Shown: in pieces, positions 11,496 through 23,166 of the stretch
How the letters are laid out: the number at the start of each line of letters is the position of its first letter
Position numbering within the stretch: the first letter of the stretch is position 1
Assembly: GCA_021234155.1 (NCBI GenBank)
Contig: JAJEKV010000002.1
Coordinates: forward strand, 2,628,178 to 2,692,177
Length of the DNA: 64,000 bases
Direction: 5' to 3'
Source: Isoetes taiwanensis
Taxonomy: Eukaryota > Streptophyta > Lycopodiopsida > Isoetales > Isoetaceae
Notes under the pieces: model-generated
Told to the model about the DNA's origin: nothing
The model's database searches: none
Seen by the model: the letters and a program-made list of their open reading frames with translations, nothing else
Translations under genes and position numbers: made by a program

Positions 11496-14020
11496 CTAAA
11501 ATGAATCTATATAGCTGGATTGCCACTATCCTTAGATTCTGGTAATGGATTTTTAATTAACTTACAGGCTGCAAGCTTGCAAGCAGAATAATGCCATAGA
11601 ACTACTGTGAATGTAATTGAGGAGCATTCGAGTAGGCTTAAGTGGCGACCAGGGCAGTTCAAGGTATGCTTTTAGAGTATTGAACATTCCCTTATAATGC
11701 AAGTGAATTAGGTGCCGCACAACGAAAAAGCCTCTTAGAGTGCTAGTAAGCTTTTTTCAATTCAATGCTATAATTTTGTGGTTGTAGTTTTTCGCTTGAT
11801 TTGCTTATGTAAAAGCTTCTGATGACCAGGCTTGCAAGTGAGAAGAATTTTGCCCATTGGAGATGTTCAAGGTGAGTCCCATGTGCCAGGAGAGCATCAT
11901 TTTTCAGGAAATAAACCGCATTTGATTTCATTACTTAGCCCATTGTTTCTGGCTTAGAAACTTGTGATAAAGGAAATATGCCACAGATATGTTTCATCAT
12001 GAAACGGGACCACTGTGGACTTTCAAAGCGTTGCTTCTATGCCAAGTCACGAAAAGTGTGGGACAATAAATTGTCTTCCTCAATAAACTGATGGATGTAT
12101 TAGTTGTTAGATATATCTCAATGAAATCCTTTCTTGCTTGGTCATATATCTTCAGAATACTAACTGAATCCTATGGATCTAATAGGTAAAATATCTTCTT
12201 TGTCTATGTGGTTGCGCTGCAAATTCATATCGAGCTACATAGCCAAGGGCAAATTCATATGGGGCTACACAGCCAAGGGCAACTACAAAGCCAAGGAAGA
12301 CTCTCTAAAGATCATGCCACGTTCTTGGATGTGCAGCAGATTATGAGGTTAAGGTTAGGAACCTCTTAAATGCGTACAATGATTGATATATGCAATGCAT
12401 AACTAACTAGGCCTCTGCCTGTCTTTTGACAAAGCAGATGGCTGAAATGGAAATGAAATTGTCACAACTGAAGTCTAAAAATCAACTCTTGGAACCTGGA
12501 GCCACAAAAAGTGGTGATAAGGTACTGCCTTATAATCTATATAAATGTAAATTTTGAATCATAAATCTCATATTGTTAAAACCATAGCATTAATTTAGGA
12601 ATGAAAGACCTCAAGAAAAATAGCAATAAGAGGAATAGTTATTACCGCTACGAGGGGCCTAATGTAACGAAGATACAACTTCACGAGCGCCGGGACAAAG
12701 AGAAAGCTTGAGATTTGTCGTAAAACAAAATGCCGATTCCAACGTGAGAATGAAGGTCTTATTAAAGAACTGTAGGAAGTAAAGAGGAAGGAAAGGTGAG
12801 TTGCAATATGAGATTTAAAGTGCGTCACATCCTCAAATTGAAATTGATGTACCTTTGAGCTTAGCCTAAGTCAATGTTCTTCATTCATATGACATTGAAT
12901 ATATGCAGGCAGAAAGGAAAAGCTTGGAAGATCTTGCCGCAAAAAAGTAAACTTCTTGCAAAAGTAAAGACACATCCAGACCATCAATTTGCTTTTATAT
13001 GTAGCACTGGACTTGCGGTGACATGTAGTATATTGTTGGCATAGGGAGGTGATAAAGAAAGAAGATGAACTCTCCAACTAAAGAAAAAAGGCGTTGAGAG
13101 CACCATCAGATCAAGTGCTTCGTAAATCAAATTCTTCACATAATGATAATCCAAAATTTTTAAGCTTGATAAATGCGATTGGACAATGGCTAGAAACAAT
13201 TAAAAGGTTTTGTTAGGCTTCTAGTTACTGATTTCTGGTGATGTGCATTACTAAGGTTGAAACTCTCTTGCAGTTGGCAGTATTAAGTTTGATTCTAGGC
13301 AATTAAACAAGTATGTGATTAGCATATGTGGCTCCATTTGGTTCAGCTGAAAAGTTTTACATCGTGTATAATACTTTGCTTTGCGATTATGAAGGGAATT
13401 CTCAAAATAAAAAATGAACTTTTTACCAATATTGCACATAAAAGACCATGTCAATTGGTAACACATATGATCTGATATCACATTGTTGGCATCCAATGTG
13501 AACTTATCACCAATATGTAAATGTAAAAATAAGTATGTCTATGTCAAATTGCTGATGGCAGATGGCAAGCCACCATTGGGTTTCAACTTTACAAGCTTCA
13601 AAATTCTACTTTGCCAGTACAAATATCTGTTATTTTGTTTTTTTAGCTTAAGTCATGAACAGGCTCCCAAACAAAATATCTGAAAGCTAGCAACTTTTAG
13701 CAACCATGATTGGATGTTGATGCCAAAAGTGGGTCGGGCATTTTTAATAGATGTAAAAAGTTCTTGTGTGTAGATGATTGTGAGTAGAGATGTAAAATGT
13801 CAATTCAATGATGTTTCTTACTTCTATTAAAAACATGTAAATGTCAAAGTAAATGAAATTTTGGCCAGGGGCCACTTGACATTGTGACATTGTACCATGC
13901 GACGTATTTTCTTTTTGTGAATGTTAAATCAGAAGAAAGTCGGTGAACAATGTTAAGGTTTTAGTTACCTGCACCATCGGTAGCACATCATTAGCTTAAG
14001 GATGTTGGATTTACAACCTA
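11496..14020. other. Decayed intergenic region with exon-like scraps
   Basis: Several short plus-strand stretches look like exons between AG and GT: 11570-11663, 11831-11870 and 12437-12522 (the last reads MAEMEMKLSQLKSKNQLLEP, coiled-coil-like). Their frames do not join into a gene I recognise. A 32-bp unit with GCTACAYAGCCAAGGGCAA repeats about 2.5 times at 12221-12290. Nothing else was recognised. Confidence 0.35.
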
Positions 14021-14041
14021 ATCTAGGGTCGTGGCTTTGAA

Positions 14042-14524
14042 ATGGATGTTGTTGTAAAAACTGCTCTTATTAATTTGTATGCTAAATGTGGAAAGGTTGA
14101 GGATGCCCTCAAAATATTCGACAAGACGCCTCGTAGGCCTGCAGTTTCATGGGCTACCATGATTGTACGACATGGCCAACATGGATATGGAAAGCAAGTT
14201 CTTCATATGCTCCAACAATTGCAACTTGAGGGCATTCAACTTGACGAGTTTTCTTTATGCAACATTCTTTTTGCGTATAGCCATACTGGTCTATTAAATG
14301 AAGGTTGTCATATATTGTTTTCCATGAAGGATTGTCATGTAGTAGTGCCTATAGTTGAGCATTTCAATCAAATTATTGACATGATTGGTTGAATAGAATG
14401 GCTAGAAGAGGCAGAGTTAATAGTTCTTCATATGCTACCGAAACTTGGTGCGTCCACTTGGACAACATTGCGTGGGACATGTAGAATCTACACTGATATT
14501 GAAAGAACCCTCAGGTTATTCTAA
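14042..14524 (+). pseudogene. PPR (PLS-class) protein gene relic
   Basis: Pentatricopeptide repeat proteins bind organelle RNA. Here about 160 codons survive: VVVKTALINLYAKCGKVEDA and KIFDKTPRRPAVSWATMIV are a classic PPR pair, followed by a repeat with FSLCNILFAYSHTGLLNEGC and, near the end, an E-type motif with LPKLGASTWTTLRGTCRIY. A TGA interrupts the frame at about 14391, directly before the segment IEWLEEAELIV. The upstream repeats are absent or degraded (a weak continuation reads GRGFEMDVVV), and no DYW domain follows. A host gene fragment, clearly non-functional. Confidence 0.85.
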
Positions 14525-14876
14525 GTGAATTTTATGCAAGACCGTATTTTGTTTAGGGATTTTCCTGTTTTCTTTATTGAGGCTAACTTCGATATAAAGC
14601 TTTTCGAAGAAGTCCTTATGAAGTAGAGGCAGCAAAGGATTTATTGCTCATTCGGATGTTTAAATAAACCATGACCAGTCTGTGGAAGTTGTAAATGCAA
14701 AAATTTAAGTTATGCCAAACATCAAGTCTGAGACATTTGAATAACACCATTTTCTTCTCCGTTTGCAGAAGTTGAAGCAGGAACAATCGAGAATAGATAT
14801 TTGTGCTATTTGAAGCTTCCTAAAAAGTGGGTGAAAATATTTGTGCTTTTTGAAGCTTCCAAAAAAGTGAGTGAAA
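14525..14876. other. Spacer with a short tandem duplication
   Basis: No gene. Near 14796-14880 a 44-bp unit containing ATATTTGTGCTNTTTGAAGCTTCC followed by AAAAAGTGRGTGAAA is present twice and abuts the inverted repeat of the next element. Confidence 0.6.
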
Positions 14877-15399
14877 ATATAAGTCGTATTTAATTAAAGT
14901 GGGACTCATTCCATTCCCATTTTTTTTCGGAACCCTGTTAATTTACATGAAAAAGAGCACCCCGACCCGAAAACTATCCTTAATTCGATTTTTTGTCTAG
15001 AACTCACGCATGAAGCTTTCCTCCAGTTTTCCACGATTAGCGAGTCGAGAACAAGAACAATGCAACTGAAACAAAGGAAATTCATTAAAGATTGAAATCA
15101 AAGTTCTAGATTGAAACCAAAGTTTACAATGGTTGAAGATACCATGATGGTGGTGGTGACACAAATATTACATCATCTTCGCACAATGACCACCCACCGG
15201 GAACAACATACGAGCAAGGTCTAAAGCGTTCCAAGCCACAAGAGCAACTTGAAGAGAATAGAAATCTGAACACGCTTAGCCCGACGTGGCTCCGATCATG
15301 TCCTTTCTGTTCAGCGATTTGTCTGCTGGGAAAGGCAAAATCAAGTTAGTGCAAGTGATGCTTCTGAACAATACAAATAAGAGAACAACCAGGTTCTAA

Positions 15400-16300
15400 G
15401 GGCCATTTCTGAAGAATGTAGGTATGAGGCCTTTCGACTTCAGCGAAGTCGAGAAAGGCCCCTCCGATGTAACTTAGAGCCCAAAAACAAAAACAAAAGA
15501 AAAAAAATTCCTTCTTTTTTTCTAAGTAGGCAAAAAAAAAATGAGGGGTTCTCGACCGCGAGTCGAAAAGACCCTCAAGGCCTCTATGGCCTTTCGACTC
15601 GCGAGTCGAGAAACGTAGCTTCGAGTAAAAAAATTTTTTTCCTTTTTTTTACTAGGAAAAAAAAGTTTTTTCAAAATTTTTAAGGGCCTTTCTCGACTTC
15701 GTGGGTCGAGAAAAGCATCTGAGTAAAAAAAAACGATTTTTGGGGGTTGAAAAAGAAGCTCGAAGTGAAAACAGAGTTCGAGGTCGAGAAACGATCTCAG
15801 GACCTTTCGACTTCGCTGAGTCGAAAAGGCAGCTCAAAGGAAAAAGCGTTGTTTTAAAGGGTTAGAAGGCCTTTCTCGACTCGCCCGAGTCGAAAGGCAG
15901 CCAAAGCCAAAAACGCAGTTTAGGGGTTAGAAGGCCTTTCTCGACTTCGCCCGAAGTCGAGAAAGGCGTCCAAAGCCAAAAACGCAGTTTTGTTGGTTAG
16001 AAGGCCTTTCACTTCGCGAAATGAAAGAAAGGCAACTCAAAAAACGCAGTTTTAGGGGTCAAAAGACCTTTCGACTTCGCGAAATGAAAGGCGGCTCAAA
16101 GCGAAAAAACACGGGTTTGAGGGTCTTTCTCAACTTTCGAAGTCGAAAAAAGTTCTAAGGCCCTTCAAAGTAAAAAATATAGGTCTGAGTGGAAAAACAT
16201 AGTTCTAAGGCCCTTCAAAATAAAAAACGCAGGTCTAAGGCCCTTCAAGATGAAAAACACAAGTCTAAGGCCATTTGGAGTGAAAAACACAACAAGTCCG
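15400..16300. repeat. Array of 65-70 bp repeats, each with a palindromic core
   Basis: About ten to twelve diverged units follow one plan: AGGCCTTTCTCGAC-type left arm, GC-rich loop, GTCGAGAAAGGC-type right arm, then AAAAACGCAGTTTTAGGGGTTAGA. Cores include CGACTTCGCCCGAAGTCG (15942), CGACTCGCCCGAGTCG (15877), CGACTCGCGAGTCG (about 15596) and CGACTTCAGCGAAGTCG (about 15437). The right-hand units lose the palindrome and keep only AAGGCCCTTCAAARTRAAAAA. Not coding. Confidence 0.9.
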
Positions 16301-16417
16301 AGAAGGTTGAAAATGAATAACCTTCAAACATCATATCATATTACTATACCTTTGTTCACATGTGATCAAACATACAACAAATGTGGCGAACCTACTTGCC
16401 TACTTGTCTCCCTTTTT

Positions 16418-16870
16418 TAATATGTCAATGTTTATCTATAGCTTTATTCAAAGATAGCTTTCTTAAATGAAACAGTATATACTATGTATTTTCTAATAAG
16501 ACAATATCTAATTTTCTAATTGGACCATATTCTATATATTTTCTAATGCACGCCATATCCTATGCACTTTCTACGTATAGTAATACAAAAAATAGACGCT
16601 CTCCCCTTTTTAATATGTCAATATTTACCCATAACTTTTTTCAAACATAGCTTTTTTAAATGGGACGCTATATACTATGTATTTTCTAATTTCTAATAAA
16701 CACAATATCCTATGTGACTACAAAATGGGAAGCTTTTTTAAATGGGACACTATATACTATGTATTTATTAATAAGCACAATATCCTATGTACTATGTATT
16801 TTTCAATAAACACAATATCCTATGTATTTTCTATGAAAAAAAATACACTCCTTATATATTTTCTATGACA
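16418..16870. repeat. AT-rich tandem duplication, period about 193 bp
   Basis: TAATATGTCAAT starts copies at 16418 and 16611. Each contains ATAGCTTTNTTAAATG and ACTATGTATTTTCTAAT; the motif with CACAATATCCTATGTA recurs further at 16740-16840. Non-coding filler inside the TIR unit. Confidence 0.8.
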
Positions 16871-17009
16871 ACATAGACCATCACAAACTCTAAACGAGCC
16901 TACAAAGAATGCTTGAAAGAATGCCAAATAAAACTTGCCAAATAAAACTTGAACTTGCGAAAATTTGAAGCTTCAAAAAAACAAATACTCTATTTCTTTT
17001 TTAACTTTT

Positions 17010-17150
17010 ATTGTTCTTTTTACTCTACCCACTTTTTTTTACCTTCATTTTCGAAATTCGAATTTGGTACATATTTATTGTTCTTTTTACTCTACCCCGC
17101 TTTTTTTTCCCCCTCATTTTCGAAATTTGAATTTGGTACATACCTTTTGG
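17010..17150. repeat. Two-copy 67-bp tandem duplication
   Basis: ATTGTTCTTTTTACTCTACC begins both copies (17010, 17077), and each ends with TCGAAATTYGAATTTGGTAC. Sits directly upstream of the ATG-rich frame at 17199. Confidence 0.85.
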
Positions 17151-17198
17151 TCCTGCTCTTTCCCACGATGGCTCTAATCCCCTGCTGAAGACCCGGCT

Positions 17199-17462
17199 AT
17201 GGCGATGGCTATGGCGATGGCAGCCTCTCTTTACTCCTTTTCGAAGCTATTTTCCGGCACTAACATATGCTATTTTGATGCTGTGCAAAGCCCGGATTCG
17301 CCAAACCCATCATCAATGCTGCCAATAACAAAATATATGAGCGCCCCATTCCGGTTCTTTTCAAGAAAAGAAAGGGCCGAATGTGTTTTTGAAGAAAGCA
17401 GATTGAAGATTTCTGATCCGGGCCAGAGTCGGATCTGTGCTTCGTCGGATCTATGTGAATGA
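17199..17462 (+). CDS. Hypothetical frame inside the TIR unit
   Basis: 87 codons starting MAMAMAMAASLYSFSKLF, a Ser/Ala-rich start resembling an organelle transit peptide, with no charged folded domain after it. From 17410 the frame runs into copies of a GTCGGATCTG repeat, so the C-terminal part is repeat-derived. It may be a captured first exon or a chance frame. No similarity recognised. Confidence 0.2.
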   Translation: MAMAMAMAASLYSFSKLFSGTNICYFDAVQSPDSPNPSSMLPITKYMSAPFRFFSRKERAECVFEESRLKISDPGQSRICASSDLCE

Positions 17463-18504
17463 TGGCAAGGTCGGATCTGTGAGAAAGGCCAGAGTCGGAT
17501 CTGTGAGAGGTCGGATCTGGCAAGGTCGGATGCTGCAAACACGGTTCTTCTTCTCTTTATTCTGCCGGATCCGGATCTTGCCGTTTACCTTTATCTGTAG
17601 GTTAAATCCCTGACCTCTCAAGAATGTAGCAAATAGAAAAGCAAGAAGAAGACGAAGACAGATCAAACACGAAGCAGATGAGGATGCAAGATGCAGGGGA
17701 TGAAAGTCGGATCTGTGCTCCGGCGCTAGTTCTGTCGCCTCTGCTGGTGAATAACCTAATAAGCTGGCCGGCTAAGGCAGCAATTGCACTCTCCTGCAAC
17801 ACCGTAAGTCTCTCTTTTTCTCGCAGTCATACAGAAGACAGAATGCATGGTTTCTGGATAAGGAACCTTGCTGTTCCAATAGCTCAGATGTCTCAAGCGC
17901 TTCCTCAAGCAAGCTCTGTTCACAGAGTCCTGGGAGATCTTTAAAATTCCTGTTATTGCACAATAATAATTGTGAGACACCTGAATACCTGTTTATCGAA
18001 TGTGAAAATGGAATGGAATGTGGTGCTGGGCTCCATCTTAGCGTTCTTCGTTGCGGCCACTTGGCTCTTGCCTCTTACTCAACGCCCCCCTTTCCTCTTT
18101 CCAGACTCCCCCTTTCCTCTTGGCTCTTGCCTCTTACTCAACGCCCCTCTTGGAGTATGGATCTTGCCTTTCCAGACTCCGCCCATACCCGCGGCTTCAA
18201 GCCCATCAGATTGGACGGTGACCACCATCAGCCCGTTCCCATCCCTAACCACTTCTGCACTCAGTATTTTTACCATCTGCAAGTTTCTTTTGTTCCGGTT
18301 TTACTCATTCATTCGTTCACATTTCCTCACATTTGGGCATCGTTCACATCTCATCATGCTGAGCCCATTCTCGCCACGCGGGTCGAGAAAGAAAGAAAAA
18401 GAAATTATCTAATTAATTATGTTTATTTGTATTTATTAAATAATTTATTGAATTTTAATTGTATTATTTATTATATTGTATATTATTATTTATAATCCTT
18501 ACTT

Positions 18505-18825
18505 TTAGATTCATCCCCTCTCCCTCTTTTTCCCTCCCCTTGCCATCTCCTCTTTGCCATCTCCTCTTCGGACTTTGCTCCTCCCTTGCCCTCCTCTGCC
18601 CCCCTTGCCCCTTGCCCCCTCCTCTTGCCCCCCCTTACCCCTTCCCCTTGGCCCTCCTCTTGCCCCCCCTTGCCCCTTACCCACCTCCCTTTGCCCCCTC
18701 TTCTCGCCCCCTTTCCGAACTTCCTCCCTCCCCTCCTTCTAACTTACCTTCCATGACTTCTCTCAACTTCTCCCCCAACTTCTCCCCTTCCCCTCCCCCT
18801 TTCGGTCTCACCCCACTCTAGGTTT
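18505..18825. repeat. C/T-rich low-complexity tract
   Basis: About 320 bases made almost only of C and T, with repeated TTGCCCCCCCTTGCCCC-like blocks. The long open frames across it are a product of composition and are not annotated as genes. A nearby duplication of TTGGCTCTTGCCTCTTACTC is at 18061 and 18120. Confidence 0.85.
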
Positions 18826-19050
18826 TTGTAAACTTTCTCAACTATTTATTTGGAAATGTGTCTCATTTTCAGTCTGAGTCCCAAAATTCGAGATTTGTCC
18901 CACTTTAATTAAATATGACTTATATAGTCTGTCAAAACATTTATGGTTCTGCAAATTGATTTGTTGAATGTTATTGTTTGTGCATTTTGCAGATGCTAGA
19001 TGGTGAGAAAGCAACTATTATAATTAGCAGCAAGGTAATGATTTGTAGCA

Positions 19051-19675
19051 ATGTATATGCAGTCAAAAGGAGATATTCACTGCCTACAACTACCAGGGGA
19101 AGGAGGTAATTTTTCCATTATGCAATACGCTGATGATACTTTTGTTTTCTTGAAACAAGATGGGGAAAGTCTACCAAATTTTATAACTGCAATGGAGAAG
19201 TTTGGCAGTATATCAGGTGTGTTTTTGAACAAAAGTAAATGTGCCATAATTATGGATTCCCAGGAGGGATCTATGCAAGGAATTAAGGTGCAAAACAAAG
19301 AATCAGGTACAGTGATATTAGGTATCCCTTTGGCTTTGAACTCTTCACTCAAAGGACTGTGGGAGCCAATTGTTACCAGGATCAAGAAAAAACTTGGGAC
19401 ATATGCATCTTGCCTTTCCTTGGTTGGCAGAATACAGATTGCTAATGCTGTCATAGGTAGTACTCATGTTTATTTTTCTTCAGCAATCATTGGGGACAAA
19501 GCTTCATACACCAACATAGAGGCAGCCATTAGGAAATTTATTTGGCAGGGAACACACAAGGTAGCATGGGATGACTTGACCAAGTCAAAGAAAGAAGGGG
19601 GGCCGGGATGCAAGGATCTCTTTGTTCAAGCACAAGCTCGGGCAGCTAAAATGATATGGAGAGCCATCCATAACA
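19051..19675 (+). mobile_element. LINE reverse transcriptase fragment
   Basis: About 205 codons of a plant L1-type reverse transcriptase. The catalytic YADDT motif is at codons 26-30, followed by NKSKC, the thumb-like LGIPL region and the conserved FIWQG and WDDLTKSKKEGG of the region after the polymerase. It stops at 19675, where it meets the truncated LTR of the next element; the open frame continues into LTR sequence by chance. It could be the 3' part of the LINE whose endonuclease lies at 7400-8015, but the intervening reverse transcriptase core is missing, so a separate insertion is equally possible. Confidence 0.82.
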
Positions 19676-20268
19676 ATTCTGGGCAGTTTTGGAGCCCGAA
19701 ATTTGAAGCATCATATCTCGGCGACCCGAGATCGTTTTCAAGTGATTTTTCTTTTGCTGGAAAGATCTTCAAGTAAGCTTTCCGGAATCAGTCTGATCAG
19801 GCCGAAACTCATCCGTATGAGAAAGTTATGACAGAAATAGTGATGCTGAGTCATAATTGACTGCACTATGTATGTTCTTCTGCAATTTGATTCTTAGAGT
19901 TAGAAGACGATTTTTGGAGGGGCAATCAATTGCAAGGGGTCCAGAGGTCCATGCGCAAAGAAATTCTCAGGTGGGGAGGTGTTGTGAGTTGCCATGATTA
20001 GTCTGTACATGATTTTTGCATGCAAATATGATAGATTATGAATTTGTTGGAGACTCATAAGGCTAGAGAATGTAATCAATGATTGGAAACATCTCTGTAA
20101 GGGCTGATTCTAAGTCAGGAATGGCCGAATATTACATGAGAAGCACCGATTAAGCATGAAAACTTCAGAAAAGGCAGAATTGAATTAAATCTGGTCGGCA
20201 CCGAGCTGTCCAATGCCATTTTGTGTTCATGTTATGTTTTTGTCATTTTGTGTTTTGTGCTTTATCTT

Positions 20269-21427
20269 TTTTTTTTTGAAAGATCAAGTTAACTAATATT
20301 AATACAGAGTGAATACAAGACAAGCGATACTAGGGTACTCCTGCCCACACTGGAGCGAGAACCCACACAACATGGATACCTACCTACGACTCATGACACA
20401 AACCTGCCAATACTGTCTACAATGAGGAGGGTCCTTTCCCAGACCGCTGCCTTGAACTGCTCTTTCCGAGGGGATGCCAGGTAAGAAAGATATAGTTTGT
20501 ACCTCAACTGTGGGATCAAAACCTCAGGCTACACCTCCTCATTCCTGAACACCTTCAAAGCGTCGTCGCTTCCAAATGAGCCACAACAACCAGGCTTTAC
20601 ACAAATGGAAGGCCAAACTCTGAAGCTGGGACCACCCGCTAGGGTACACCCCCAAAAGAACCTCTTGACTACGGAGGGAGATGTAAAAGAGGCGCTGGAC
20701 CCACTGCCATGCCGACTGGATGTCTAAGCAAAGAAACATACAGTGCTCCAGGGTCTCTACACAGGCACTACACATTGGACACAGGCCGCTGATCAGCGGA
20801 TTGATCCTGTGAACCCACGTGTTCACCCTTAGGGAACGGTGCACTATCTGCCACAGCAACACCCGAATCTTGGGGGGCGAGATTGGGTTCCACACCCATC
20901 TCCAGATGTTGCCCCAGTCATCTCCCGGCACCTGGAGACTCCAGTCGTCTGACGGAGACAGCTCATCCTGAATTGCCAAAAGCTCATAACAGGACTTTAC
21001 AAAATTTGAAGGATCAACTTTTGGGTGACACCTCCACATGCCTGCCGGGAGTTCAGCGGCAGAGCATTAGCCACCCCCGCCTAGATAGCGCAATCCCATT
21101 CCTGAAGTCGAAACCTGTGGCGAAAAAGCTGCCAGGGTGCCAGCTGCCCGTCGACATACCACTCCCCCACCGTCAAGACCCCACGCTGCGCCCATCTGCG
21201 ATGAACTCGGGGATCGACGGATGTTGCCAACACCAAAGGTGATGCACCTGGTCCAAGCGGAATCCACCATGGCGATGCCTCTAACTGAATACAACTGGCA
21301 GCGTCAATCGCAAACAGCGGGTGGACCTGCTCCCAGGCTCGCAGGAGTCCCTTCAGAAAAGGAGAGGCATGAGCATATGACCTAATATCCGTGAATAACA
21401 CCCACGGGAGCCGCGCAGGCACGGACG
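20269..21427 (-). mobile_element. 5'-truncated LINE inserted in the first giant LTR
   Basis: A minus-strand LINE tail. It ends in a poly(A), seen as T's at 20269-20277, and is flanked by a 10-bp target duplication GCTTTATCTT at 20259-20268 and 21428-21437. The undisturbed target is seen at about 24484 in the other LTR. The frames 21081-21422 and 20539-21039 encode the segment after the reverse transcriptase and the zinc-binding zf-RVT domain: WVWNPISPPKIRVLLWQIVH, then CPMCSACVETLEHCMFLC. Same family as the insertion at 30585-31315 (both have LLxVYPSxW and a W-IWKR motif). Confidence 0.92.
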
Positions 21428-23166
21428 GCTTTATCTTGTTGGTCTTGTATTTGCTGCTTTTATCAATTTATTTGTATGTCCTAATATAAAGCTAAGTACC
21501 CATGGATGGAATTGAGTTGCATTTGAGCTTAGCAGCAGAGGAGATCGGAGCATGAAGAGCTAAGCAGAATAATCATAAGCAGTACGAATATGCATTGTTT
21601 GAATAATTGTCTAACTATGGTAAAATTCTAAGGATTGGGATAAAGTATCTTTCTTAGCTCATGGAGATGGGGCTAATGCTGAGAAGTAGCCTAGCACAAA
21701 TGTAGAGCGTCAACGACCCCTCGGCATCAAAGATTTCAGCATCAAGTTTGCATGTGGATCTTGAAATAGGAATAAGCGGTCATCCGACATCAAGGATTAT
21801 TGAGATTGAGACGGGTCCACATCGGTACAAGGAGAGCCATGTGAAGCTTGGGAGTTTCTGAATGTGGCTATAGCATGAACTACTGCTAGCCTGAGTGCAT
21901 AACTGTAAGTTTCTAAGTTGTTGCATTGTATTTTATCAAGAGCATCATAGCTAATGGATTCAAAGTATAAACATTATAGAACGTTGTATTCCTCATGGGA
22001 GGATGATTTAGAGGTAAGTTTTGCATTATAGAAGATGTTAGTATCTTTCCTTGATCAGTAACGTATATAGGTATTGGAGCTACATCAATGACAATCGGGC
22101 TCGTAACTTCCTCCACATGTTTGGATTGTGATCATGATCTTCACCAATGAGTTAGCTACTTCGGCATGGTTAGATTGTATAGGCAGCCTCGGTAATGACA
22201 AGATCTAGGCACATGTTTAGTAAATATTGTAATGAACATCACATGTTATGGTCTTTGCATTGTTCCACTGTTGTCTTGGTATTTGATTATGTCTATTGGA
22301 ACCTCCGGGGTCGGACTTCTAGGTTCGGTGGCCTAGGTTGCTCCGGCATGCTCATGTTCATCTGTGATTCTCTATGGTATTCTTGTGCTCTGTGACACCG
22401 GGCGTAGCTTCCCTGATCAGGATGCTACGTCAAGTCTTGTGACTCTATGGTAAGAGGTCCTCCAGTGCCAGACGTGGGCTGGGAAGGGTATGCGCATACG
22501 AGGTTCACCCCACCAACTCTGCCAACGGAGCTCGGAATGTGAGCTGGCTGGGCATTTCTCTGCTAACAGGGCCTGCATGTAGGCTGGCTGAGCTTCCCAT
22601 TGTCCGGAGCTATGTTGCTGATGTTTTGTTATTCTGGCTATGTTCTTTGCTTTTGTTGCTCAGAGTTTGGTATTTCCTTGGATTATGTTATCATTGTCTA
22701 GTACTATACTCACCTAGAATCTCTTGTTTGCTTGTGCTTATGTCTTTGTATCCAAGATTTCAGAGTATTTCCATGCATGCAATGGCATCCAGGGATCACT
22801 TAGTCACGAGGACTAACCCCAATGAGTGCATGTGCAGTGAACAAGCAAGGTAGTGGTTGCGCAGATGGCAGCAATGTAGCTAAGGATCGTTTGTGATATG
22901 GAGTTAAAAAGCTTTTATTTAGCTTGCTTAGCAGTGTTTACGCATATATATTGAGAGTATTGTGGATAATACATCCTTTGAATTTGTATTCCTGATGGAT
23001 AATAAGAATATATTGTATCTCCGTGAGGATGGATTTCTTGTAATGGTTTAAGTTTTAATTGTGCAAAAGGAAGATTCAATTCTTCACCACCATTAACAAG
23101 CTAGAATGTGCAAGTTTTGACAAGATCCCGAGTTGCCTGGAGGGTCAACTCGGCAGGCTCGTCACA

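Larger units (their letters stand above)
14877..18925. mobile_element. 4.05-kb non-autonomous unit with 29-bp terminal inverted repeats
   Basis: The left end 14877-14905 and the right end 18897-18925 are inverted copies matching at 28 of 29 positions; the core is TATTTAATTAAAGTGGGAC. The flanks allow a TA or ATAT target duplication, but because the sequence is itself palindromic this is ambiguous. No transposase is visible. The interior is a patchwork of tandem repeats: a hairpin array (15400-16300), AT-rich duplications (16418-16860), a 67-bp duplication (17010-17150), a repeated GTCGGATCTG motif, and a C-rich tract (18505-18825). A non-autonomous DNA transposon that gathered foreign DNA is the simplest reading; superfamily unknown. 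Confidence 0.6.

Noticed and set aside
15400-16300. Regularly spaced palindromic repeats resembling a CRISPR array
   Set aside because: The DNA is plant nuclear, the units are diverged along their whole length with no constant repeat and unique spacers, and no cas genes exist here.
18459-18821. Pro/Leu/Ser-rich 120-codon frame
   Set aside because: It lies in a C/T-only tract; open frames there are expected from composition.
19676-19776. Last 34 codons of the LINE polymerase frame (SPKFEASYLGDPRS onward) as LINE protein
   Set aside because: The same DNA occurs at 23909 within the other LTR, so it belongs to the LTR and is read in frame by chance.
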